Assembly (NCBI GenBank): GCA_031256695.1
Contig: JAIRQB010000164.1
Span: 1-5,247, forward strand
Direction: 5' to 3'
Origin: Elusimicrobiota bacterium
GTDB taxonomy: Bacteria > Elusimicrobiota > Endomicrobiia > Endomicrobiales > Endomicrobiaceae
DNA: 5,247 bases
Under the pieces are notes generated by a model. That model had not been told where the DNA came from, did no database searches, and saw only the letters and a list, made by a program, of their open reading frames with translations. Below, in pieces: positions 1 to 5,224 of this stretch. A program made the translations under genes and the position numbers. Within the stretch, counting starts at the first letter, position 1, and each line of letters begins with the position of its first letter.

Positions 1-1000
1 GTTTGTAAAAAAGCCAACTAATAATATAAGGCTGTAATGTCAATAGAAAACCTATCAAAGAATAAGAGAATAGATTTTTAGGAACTCTCCAATATATGCA
101 AAGTAAAACTGCTGCAAGAGAAATACCTATAAAAGAGACAGCATTTATTCCGACAGGCAAAAGTTCGCTTCTTTGCAAAATAAAATCCATAAAACGGGGC
201 GAATATCTCCCTATTGATATGCGAAAATTAACAGGCATCATATTGAAGACAGCCCAATCCCAATCGTGATTGTGAAACATAAAACTGAATGTATCAAAGG
301 CAAAAACTATATTTAATCCTAAAAAAACTATAAGAAAAGATTTCTTATAAAGCGGCAGTATTTCTTTCTGCTTATTATAAAGGACTTCAACAATATCCTT
401 GTTAAAAAAAGAAAACGGCAATTTTTCAAAAAAGGAATATATTTTTTTAGAACGCTGCAAAAAGAATATCAAAGCGGCGGACAAAATTATAAAAATAGGA
501 AGTTTAATGGGCGAAGCAAGATAATAATCGGTCATAATGACCTTATCTATTTCAAACTTTGAGCCTACGGCATTTGGAAAAATAATTTTTGTTTTTTTCC
601 AAACGCCGTTTTTTAATCCTGCCGTATTTTTGCCTTTTGATAAGCCGCTTCTTTTTGAATTCTTTTCATCAAAAACGCCGTCTTTGGAAGACGGAATAAT
701 TATAGTTGCAATATTATTATTGAGTTTGGAAGTGAAAATGCTGATGTGTTGATAATGCCGCTCATTAGTATTGCCTAAATCAAAAATAAGATAAGCATCT
801 TTATCGCTTATTTCAATAGTCTTTCCATTTATTTTCACTCCAAAACTTTCCCCATTATAAATTTGATTTTGTGAAACATTTAGATTTTTAATAAGTAAAG
901 ACGGCATAGACAGTCTTTGTTTTTCATAAAAAATAGCCAAAAATAGAATAATAATGCCAAGCGCCGCTGCGGTATAAAACTTGAATTTTGAGCATTTCAT
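1..1000 (-). CDS. GtrII-like glucosyltransferase membrane protein, N-terminal part (3' end beyond window)
   Basis: An uninterrupted frame of 333 codons starts at the ATG at 1000-998 and runs off the left edge, so the C-terminus is missing. A strong ribosome binding site precedes the start. Visible layout: a membrane segment at about residues 9-25, a polar, probably extracytoplasmic region at about 26-162, further membrane segments at about 165-181, 219-235, 283-303 and 314-331. Between the third and fourth segments lie an acidic/aromatic HDWDW motif (245-249) and a GRYSPRF motif (264-270), and a QPYIISWLFY stretch sits near 323-332. This order (acidic-Trp motif, then GR, then an NPY/QPY-like stretch in a membrane segment) resembles GtrII-family glucosyltransferases, which move glucose from a polyprenyl-phosphate carrier onto surface glycans. 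Family assignment rests on remembered motif patterns and is moderate; that it is a real membrane-protein gene is near certain. It follows tsaB by 80 bp and is probably a separate function. Acceptor glycan unknown. Confidence 0.72.
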   Translation of the reverse strand, partial: MKCSKFKFYTAAALGIIILFLAIFYEKQRLSMPSLLIKNLNVSQNQIYNGESFGVKINGKTIEISDKDAYLIFDLGNTNERHYQHISIFTSKLNNNIATIIIPSSKDGVFDEKNSKRSGLSKGKNTAGLKNGVWKKTKIIFPNAVGSKFEIDKVIMTDYYLASPIKLPIFIILSAALIFFLQRSKKIYSFFEKLPFSFFNKDIVEVLYNKQKEILPLYKKSFLIVFLGLNIVFAFDTFSFMFHNHDWDWAVFNMMPVNFRISIGRYSPRFMDFILQRSELLPVGINAVSFIGISLAAVLLCIYWRVPKNLFSYSLIGFLLTLQPYIISWLFYK

Positions 1001-1005
1001 CTTCG

Positions 1006-1012
1006 TCTCCTT
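1006..1012 (-). promoter_or_regulatory. Ribosome binding site of the GtrII-like gene
   Basis: The minus strand reads AAGGAGA, five bases before the ATG at 1000. It supports this start for the truncated membrane-protein gene. No convincing promoter or terminator was seen in the 80-bp gap (1001-1080); only a weak 5-bp hairpin at 1040-1055 without a T-run. Confidence 0.8.
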
Positions 1013-1080
1013 ATATATTTGTTTTTACTGTTAAATATAATTGCTGTTTCGCAATTGCCATTCTTTTGAGTTTTTAACTT

Positions 1081-1749
1081 TTAACTAATAACCGCTTTTT
1101 TAGTCTTATTTTCTTCAGCCCAAGATTTTCTTATATAGAGCGGCGCAATTTCTGTATGAGACTTGCCGTCAATATACAAAGCCTCTCTTGCCAAAACTGA
1201 GGCTTTTGGAAAATGAAAAGACGGCGGAAGGCTGACGGCATTTTGCCCCAGTTGTTTTTTTATGATTTCTCTATGAAAGAGCGCCGCATCGCCTATTATT
1301 AAAATTTTATTTTTATGCCTTCGCAGCGATTTTGCAAAAACTTCAATATTCATTATTGACGGCATTCCATTTCGTTTTATGAAAATATCGTCTCTTAAAG
1401 CGTTTATTGCGGCTATTATTTTGATTCCTTTTATTTTGATTGCCGCCGCCTCTAAAATAGTTAGGCAATCAAGACAAACAACAGGCTTATTTAAAATTTG
1501 AGCCGCAGTTTTTATAACAGTAAGCCCCACTCTAATGCCTGTAAAACTGCCGGGACCGGCTGAAACGGCAAATTTATCTATATCTTTTAATGAGAGATTT
1601 GAGACTTTTAATATGTTTTCTATCGTCTCTAAAATTTTTTCAGAGTGAATTAGACCGCAGTTATAAAAAATCTCTGCGGCATTTTGCCCGTCTATATTTA
1701 ATGCGGCGCTAAAAGATTTGCCCGATGTCTCAACAGCCAGTATTTTCAT
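1081..1749 (-). CDS. tsaB: tRNA t6A biosynthesis protein TsaB (YeaZ)
   Basis: TsaB is the non-catalytic ASKHA-fold partner that dimerises with TsaD in the cytoplasmic complex (TsaB-TsaD-TsaE) placing threonylcarbamoyl on A37 of ANN-decoding tRNAs. The 222-residue length fits the bacterial family. Seen in the sequence: the N-terminal strand with LAVETS (4-9), HS at 35-36, and the diagnostic AGPGSFTGIRVGL block at 64-76, followed by a helix with IKTAAQIL. The usual central DAR-type motif reads NALRDDIF (116-123), so the first Asp is Asn here; TsaB has no catalytic duty, so this need not inactivate it. The ATG overlaps the tsaE stop in an ATGA arrangement (1746-1749), which implies translational coupling; the upstream purine stretch GAGAGAG can act as a weak ribosome binding site. 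TsaD is not in the window. The gene ends 80 bp before the next one, with no obvious terminator. Confidence 0.96.
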   Translation of the reverse strand: MKILAVETSGKSFSAALNIDGQNAAEIFYNCGLIHSEKILETIENILKVSNLSLKDIDKFAVSAGPGSFTGIRVGLTVIKTAAQILNKPVVCLDCLTILEAAAIKIKGIKIIAAINALRDDIFIKRNGMPSIMNIEVFAKSLRRHKNKILIIGDAALFHREIIKKQLGQNAVSLPPSFHFPKASVLAREALYIDGKSHTEIAPLYIRKSWAEENKTKKAVIS

Positions 1750-2255
1750 TTAACTCTCTCTATTATTATTTTTCTCTCAAAATTGCCTTCATAAATCATT
1801 TCTATTTTCCAATTAGGCTTTATTTTTAAATCCTCAAGTCTCTGCGCCCACTCTATTAAAACTATATTTTGCCCGTCTAAATACTCCTCTATGCCTATAT
1901 TTAAAAGGTCGGCTGAAGTTAATCTGTAAAGGTCTAAATGAAAGAGTTTGCAGGATTTAGTTTTGCTTGCGCCTGCCTCTTTGTTTTCACTTGCGCTTTT
2001 AATTTGGTATTCGCTTGCGATTATAAAACTTGAACTGCGCGCATATTCTTTAATTCCAAAATATGAAACTATGCCTTGTATAAAAGCGGTTTTGCCGCTG
2101 CCGAGTTCTCCTATAAAAAAAACAATATCGCCTCTTTGCAATTTTTCGGCAAAAGAAGCCGCCAATAAATGCGTAGTTTTTAGGCTCTCTGATATAAAGA
2201 TATTTTTTTTAGAAATGCTTAAAGGCTGCGCCGTCAATTTTGATTTTTTTCCCAT
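1746..2255 (-). CDS. tsaE: tRNA t6A biosynthesis ATPase TsaE (YjeE)
   Basis: TsaE is the P-loop ATPase that binds the TsaB-TsaD pair and resets it between rounds of t6A synthesis. The 169-residue protein shows the family order: a start region with a Thr-containing helix (T27-T28), GDIVFFIGELGSGKT with Walker A at 49-56, a switch region near 74-83, FHLDLYRL (105-112) and LIEWAQRL (133-140). Two departures stand out. The switch normally reading SPTF is SSSF (74-77), and a Lys/Ser/Glu-rich insertion of roughly 16 residues (about 86-102) separates the EY pair from the HLDLY strand. The start is uncertain: the ATG at 2255 overlaps the end of thiL by 47 bases and has only a poor upstream purine run. 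A TTG six codons downstream (2237-2235) is an alternative that would cut the overlap to 29 bases and lose only a non-conserved tail. It overlaps tsaB by 4 bases. Confidence 0.95.
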   Translation of the reverse strand: MGKKSKLTAQPLSISKKNIFISESLKTTHLLAASFAEKLQRGDIVFFIGELGSGKTAFIQGIVSYFGIKEYARSSSFIIASEYQIKSASENKEAGASKTKSCKLFHLDLYRLTSADLLNIGIEEYLDGQNIVLIEWAQRLEDLKIKPNWKIEMIYEGNFERKIIIERVK

Positions 2256-3192
2256 ATTCTTTAAATGTAATTCCCTTTTTAGATTTTATCCGCCCTATAA
2301 AAGAGATTTGAGGAAGGAGTTTTTTTAGAATTTCCGCCTTCTTTTCTCTTAAAGTAAAGGCGAGTTCAAAATCCTCTCCGCCAAAGAGAAGGTAAGAGAG
2401 CATTTTGTCTTTGTCTGCAACTGTCCTTTTTAATTGAGGAGATATGGGAATTTTGTCAATAAAAATTTCAGCGCCTTTTTTTGAAGCGTCAGCGAGCAGA
2501 GAAATGCTGACAAAAAGCCCGTCTGAAGAATCTGTCATAGAATTCGCAAAATCAGAAATCACAGCGCCTTCTTTTAGCCGCGCTATAGGCTGATTGTGCT
2601 TTTTGATTAAATTTTTCTCATCTCTATTGAAATGATATTTTGCGCCGTATTTAGACAATAAATCAAGTCCTGCGGCGCTATTGCCGCAAAAATTAGTAAT
2701 GCCTATCAAATCCCCGTCTTTTGCCCCGCTTCTTTTAATTATTTTTTCGCTAATGCCTAATGCTGTTATAGAAATTGTAATTTTATCCGCCCTGACAGTA
2801 TCCCCTCCGCAAATTTTTGCGCCGTATTTATTGCAGGCGGCAAAAATTCCGCTTGCAAATTCTTTTATCCAAACTATTTCAGTATCGCTGGGCGCTCCAA
2901 AACCTATAAAAATATATTTAGGCTGCGCTCCGCCCATAGCCGCTAAATCGCTTATATTTACTTCAATGCTTTTCTTTCCTAAATCAAAAGGGCTTATCCA
3001 ATCTTTTTTAAAGTGAATGTCCTCTATCAGCATATCTTTTGTAATTGAGATAATTTCTTTTCCCGCTATAAAAGAAAAAGCATCGTCGCCGAGGGAGGCG
3101 GCAATGTTTTTTTCTGCAATTTTTTTAAAACGGCTTGCGATAATATCAATAATGCCGAATTCGCCTATAGTTGATAATGTTTTTTGTTTCAT
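2209..3192 (-). CDS. thiL: Thiamine-monophosphate kinase ThiL
   Basis: ThiL phosphorylates thiamine monophosphate with ATP to give thiamine diphosphate, the last step of cofactor synthesis, in the cytoplasm. The 327-residue length is typical. Motifs in order: GEFGIID (10-16), the metal-binding GDDA (35-38), DMLIEDIHF (53-61), the family hallmark NISDLAAMGG (79-88), CGGDT (128-132), a GDLIGIT strand (160-166), DSSDGL (221-226) and GGEDFEL (271-277). These place it in the PurM/ThiL/SelD superfamily, and the HF and GGEDFEL motifs fit ThiL rather than PurM, HypE or SelD. The start at 3192 matches the family N-terminus (IGEFG at residue 9), but the upstream bases are nearly all A and T, with no ribosome binding site. 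A terminator-like hairpin sits 12 bases before the start. The 3' end overlaps tsaE by 47 bases (or 29 with the alternative tsaE start), so thiL, tsaE and tsaB probably share a transcript. Confidence 0.97.
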   Translation of the reverse strand: MKQKTLSTIGEFGIIDIIASRFKKIAEKNIAASLGDDAFSFIAGKEIISITKDMLIEDIHFKKDWISPFDLGKKSIEVNISDLAAMGGAQPKYIFIGFGAPSDTEIVWIKEFASGIFAACNKYGAKICGGDTVRADKITISITALGISEKIIKRSGAKDGDLIGITNFCGNSAAGLDLLSKYGAKYHFNRDEKNLIKKHNQPIARLKEGAVISDFANSMTDSSDGLFVSISLLADASKKGAEIFIDKIPISPQLKRTVADKDKMLSYLLFGGEDFELAFTLREKKAEILKKLLPQISFIGRIKSKKGITFKEYGKKIKIDGAAFKHF

Positions 3193-3204
3193 TTTAATTT
3201 AGTT

Positions 3205-3228
3205 AAAAAAAGCCGCATTCTTGCGGGC
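3205..3228 (-). terminator. Intrinsic terminator-like hairpin after the esterase gene
   Basis: On the minus strand a CCGCA / TGCGG stem with an AGAA loop (3226-3213), extendable with one bulged base, is followed by one C and seven Ts (3211-3205). It lies in the 41-bp gap between the esterase stop and the thiL start. The stem is short, so termination may be partial; read-through could still feed thiL, or thiL may have its own promoter inside the esterase gene. Confidence 0.6.
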
Positions 3229-3233
3229 GGAGT

Positions 3234-4193
3234 TTAAGATATAAAATCAATAATTTTTTTAAACGCTTTGACGCATTCGGGAACAAAAGGCAAATAAGCC
3301 CAAATATGCATCATTCCTTCGCCGCGCTCAAAACTGCAGTCTATGCCGGCGCCTTGCAATTTTTTGACAAAAGGCTCAACTTGCGGGAAAAAGGCATCAT
3401 AAGTTCCAGACAATATATAAGTCTTTGGGAAAATATAATTGCGAGCGCAATTTTTAAAATCAGCGTAAAAAGGGGAATAAAAATAACCGTCGCTTGCCTT
3501 GTCCTTTGCGCATAAATCAGAGAGAGATTTGATAAAAGTATAAGAGAGGATTTTGTCGCGCTTTTGAGCCTCTTTCATTGCGGCAATTATTTCAGGGTTT
3601 TGTTCATTGAGGCTGCCGGGGGATAGCAAAATTATTTTATCGGGCAATTTTGTTGCGATTTCTTTACAACAAATATGCAGGCATAAAACAAGGGCAAGGT
3701 GAGCGCCCGCTGAATCGCCTAAAACCGTTATTTTTCCTTCTATTTTTTCGCGCATACTTTTATAAATATCAACTATTGAGAGGCTTGCCTGTTCAATAGA
3801 AACTTGCGGAAAAAGAGGATAAAGCGGCGCCCATACGGGAATTTGAAGCGATTTGATAATTTTTGAAATAGCGCGCCAGTGAATTGAATGCATACCGAAA
3901 ATAAAACCGCCGCCGTGCAGAAAGAAAACAGCAGAAGAATGCCCTTGCTGTTTTTTTTGCGCCGCAGAGGCTTTGTCATAATTTTTCGGCTCTATAATCC
4001 AAACAGGGCAATTTGAAATTGTCTCGCAACGGGCTGCAAAATTGCGCTCAATAAAATTAGGAGCGGTAAATTTTTGTCTCCCATTGCGTTCTTTCAAAAA
4101 CGCTTCAAGAGCGCTATCCCCAAGAGAAAAAGCCTTCGCCCCTACAAAGAAAGGAACTGCTCTCTCGGCTATTTTGTATAAAATGCCGCTCAT
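3234..4193 (-). CDS. Alpha/beta hydrolase, hormone-sensitive-lipase-type esterase
   Basis: A 319-residue alpha/beta hydrolase of the abhydrolase_3 / family IV esterase type. Seen directly: the oxyanion-hole HGGG at 93-96 after a hydrophobic strand, YPLFP at 125-129 (the counterpart of the YPLAPE strand end), the nucleophile elbow GDSAG at 159-163 with Ser161, a probable acid Asp266 in SGTYDAFFP, and a probable catalytic His296 in MMHIWAYLP. The complete triad suggests an active carboxylic-ester hydrolase. No signal peptide is apparent; the N-terminus (residues 1-60) would form the cap that shapes the substrate pocket. The start follows the yajQ stop by 7 bases, with a weak AGG overlapping that stop, so translation is likely coupled to yajQ. 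A terminator-like hairpin follows. The substrate cannot be deduced, and no neighbour indicates a pathway. Confidence 0.92.
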   Translation of the reverse strand: MSGILYKIAERAVPFFVGAKAFSLGDSALEAFLKERNGRQKFTAPNFIERNFAARCETISNCPVWIIEPKNYDKASAAQKKQQGHSSAVFFLHGGGFIFGMHSIHWRAISKIIKSLQIPVWAPLYPLFPQVSIEQASLSIVDIYKSMREKIEGKITVLGDSAGAHLALVLCLHICCKEIATKLPDKIILLSPGSLNEQNPEIIAAMKEAQKRDKILSYTFIKSLSDLCAKDKASDGYFYSPFYADFKNCARNYIFPKTYILSGTYDAFFPQVEPFVKKLQGAGIDCSFERGEGMMHIWAYLPFVPECVKAFKKIIDFIS

Positions 4194-4200
4194 TGATAAT

Positions 4201-4698
4201 TTACCTGTAATTTACAAATTGCAAAGGCAGGGAAAATGAGATTTGTTTTAGATGGGCTATAGCGGCTTGCAAATCGTCTTTTTTTGCGGATATTACCTTA
4301 ACTTTTGCGCCGTCTATTTGTGTTTGAACTTTAATTTTAGAGTCCTTTATAATTTTTACAATCTCTTTCGCTTTGTCTGACGGCAGCCCCGATATTATTT
4401 CAGCCGTCTGTCTTATATTTCCTTCAAAAGCCTTTTCAACGCTTTTATAATCAAGCGATTTTATAGAAATACTTCTCTTTGCAAAACGCCCTTCTAAAAT
4501 ATCTTTTAGAGATTTCAATTTATAGTCGTCGTCTGCTACAAGAATGATTTTCTTTTCGCCTTTATTTAATTCTATTGACGATTTTCCGCCTTTAAAATCA
4601 AATCTTGAAGCGAGTTCCTTTTGAGCCTGATTTACCGCATTTTCTACTTCCATAAAATCCACTTCTGAAACAATGTCAAATGAAAATTTATCAGCCAT
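4201..4698 (-). CDS. yajQ: YajQ family nucleotide / c-di-GMP-binding protein
   Basis: A complete 165-residue member of the YajQ (UPF0234) family, small cytoplasmic proteins with two ferredoxin-like halves; some members bind cyclic di-GMP and alter transcription, for instance in Xanthomonas, and others have been reported to bind RNA or nucleotides. The family signatures are clear: SFDIVSEVDFMEVENAVNQA near residues 6-25, SRFDFKGGKSSIEL near 31-44, a basic central segment with FAKRSISIKSLDYK, an acidic/lysine helix with SDKAKEIVKIIKDSKIKVQ, and the diagnostic C-terminus LPLQFVNYR. Length and both ends match the family, so nothing is missing. The start has a strong ribosome binding site at 4704-4710. 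Upstream lies the repeat region, one copy of which ends just before that site and would be part of the leader if transcription starts further out. The esterase follows after 7 bp. Binding of c-di-GMP here is inferred from family only. Confidence 0.96.
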   Translation of the reverse strand: MADKFSFDIVSEVDFMEVENAVNQAQKELASRFDFKGGKSSIELNKGEKKIILVADDDYKLKSLKDILEGRFAKRSISIKSLDYKSVEKAFEGNIRQTAEIISGLPSDKAKEIVKIIKDSKIKVQTQIDGAKVKVISAKKDDLQAAIAHLKQISFSLPLQFVNYR

Positions 4699-4703
4699 TT
4701 TTT

Positions 4704-4710
4704 ACTCCTT
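4704..4710 (-). promoter_or_regulatory. Ribosome binding site of yajQ
   Basis: The minus strand reads AAGGAGT, five bases before the yajQ ATG at 4698. It is the strongest such site in the window together with that of the GtrII-like gene. The structured repeat element copy A ends 7 bases upstream of it, so folding of the element could influence access to the site (inference). Confidence 0.85.
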
Positions 4711-4717
4711 TTTGTTG

Positions 4718-4814
4718 GTATGTCCTTCTACTCTACATTCAAAAATTCTTAAGCCGACACCAAGTATCAAAGTCGGCAACAGACTTTGCGGCGAGAATTT
4801 TTGAGACTAATGTA
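4718..4814. repeat. Structured repeat element, copy A (one 26-bp unit)
   Basis: It begins with GTATGTCCTTC (4718-4728), has a left arm TACATT + CAAAAATTC (4734-4748), then one 26-bp hairpin unit (4753-4778), then a right arm GAATTTTTG (4795-4803), a 5-base bulge AGACT and AATGTA (4809-4814). The two arms pair perfectly over 9 + 6 bases. The same order recurs in copy B with compensatory differences. Within it, CAAAGTC (4768-4774) and GACTTTG (4782-4788) can form a rival hairpin that excludes the unit hairpin. Confidence 0.8.
4753..4778. repeat. 26-bp hairpin unit, single copy
   Basis: A GCCGAC / GTCGGC 6-bp stem encloses a 13-base loop beginning ACCAAGTATC, plus a trailing CA... end. It is identical to three of the four tandem units at 4973-5076. 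Confidence 0.9.
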
Positions 4815-4834
4815 TCGGCAAAACTTAATCTTTG

Positions 4835-4861
4835 AAGCATTTTGCTTGAAGCAAAATGCTT
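4835..4861. repeat. 27-bp perfect palindrome with 13-bp arms
   Basis: AAGCATTTTGCTT at 4835-4847 is matched exactly by its reverse complement at 4849-4861 around a single central G. Neither side has an adjacent T-run, so it is not a standard intrinsic terminator. With essentially no loop it would fold as RNA only by opening central pairs, or act as a dyad DNA site or cruciform. Confidence 0.85.
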
Positions 4862-4863
4862 AA

Positions 4864-4901
4864 GCGTTATTTGGCAACGCAATAGCGTTGACAAATTACG
4901 C
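4864..4901. repeat. 38-bp imperfect hairpin with AATA loop
   Basis: Arms 4864-4880 and 4885-4901 pair at 15 of 17 positions: an outer GCGT-T-ATTTG arm (one T/T mismatch), one G/A mismatch, and an inner CAACGC / GCGTTG stem closing on AATA. It starts only two bases after the preceding palindrome. On the plus strand a run of six Ts follows after a 7-base gap (4909-4914), which is too far for a canonical terminator. Confidence 0.8.
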
Positions 4902-4936
4902 AAGCCTCTTTTTTATTGTTACTGGTATCGCTGATT

Positions 4937-5111
4937 GTAAGTCCTTCGCTCTTGCCTTCAAAAATTTCTTAAGCCGACACCAAGTATCAAGGTCGGCAGC
5001 CGACACCAAGTATCAAAGTCGGCAGCCGACACCAAGTATCAAAGTCGGCAGCCGACACCAAGTATCAAAGTCGGCAGCGGACAAGCCGCTGAAATTTTTG
5101 AGATTAAGGTG
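4937..5111. repeat. Structured repeat element, copy B (four 26-bp units)
   Basis: It begins with GTAAGTCCTTC (4937-4947), then a left arm TGCCTT + CAAAAATTTC (4953-4968), four tandem 26-bp units (4973-5076), a small AGCGG / CCGCT hairpin (5076-5090), and a right arm GAAATTTTTG (5091-5100), bulge AGATT and AAGGTG (5106-5111). Spacing from TCCTTC to the arm (5 bases) and the 5-base bulge are the same as in copy A. Both arms changed relative to copy A in ways that keep pairing. Confidence 0.8.
4973..5076. repeat. Tandem array of four 26-bp hairpin units
   Basis: Four head-to-tail units start at 4973, 4999, 5025 and 5051. Each is an inverted repeat GCCGAC ... GTCGGC. Units two to four are identical; the first differs by one base, G for A at 4991, which falls in the loop and leaves the stem intact. 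Neighbouring units also create GTCGGC-A-GCCGAC palindromes across each junction. There are no spacers. Confidence 0.95.
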
Positions 5112-5160
5112 GGGCAGGGCAAAGGCATATTTGAACCGTGCGCTCTATGTATTTTTGTGG

Positions 5161-5224
5161 AAATTTTGGCTGTTTTGACGCAGAATTTACTGGACGTAAA
5201 TGCAAGACAAAACAGCCAAAATTT
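5161..5224. repeat. Inverted repeat with perfect 17-bp arms and a nested hairpin
   Basis: AAATTTTGGCTGTTTTG at 5161-5177 pairs exactly with its reverse complement at 5208-5224. Inside the 30-base interior, ATTTAC (5185-5190) and GTAAAT (5196-5201) form a second stem around TGGAC. Outside, TGG/CCA and a T5/A4 stretch (about 5151-5160 and 5226-5232) allow further pairing with single-base bulges, giving a hairpin of about 80 bases. Confidence 0.9.

Noticed and set aside
537..752. Plus-strand open frame of 71 codons
   Set aside because: It is antisense to the GtrII-like gene, which has a longer uninterrupted frame, a ribosome binding site and membrane segments.
1040..1055. Hairpin ATTGC / GCAAT between tsaB and the GtrII-like gene
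   Set aside because: Only five AT-rich pairs and no T-run in either direction, so it is not supported as a terminator.
4739..4840. Minus-strand open frame of 33 codons from an ATG at 4840
   Set aside because: No ribosome binding site, starts inside a palindrome, and the frame is not kept in the homologous element copy B, where a TGA interrupts it. Structure-preserving changes explain the sequence better.
4699..4860. Sigma-70 promoter for yajQ
   Set aside because: I looked for -35/-10 pairs on the minus strand; TTGAAT near 4740 has no good -10 partner at proper spacing. No promoter can be called.
4753..5076. Possible CRISPR array
   Set aside because: The 26-bp units are directly contiguous with no spacers, and no cas genes are in the window. 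The separate single unit at 4753 belongs to a larger element, not a repeat-spacer series.
4888..5178. Plus-strand open frame of 96 codons
   Set aside because: Its ATG lies within the right arm of a hairpin, and most of its protein is translation of the 26-bp repeats cycling through three frames. Not a credible protein.
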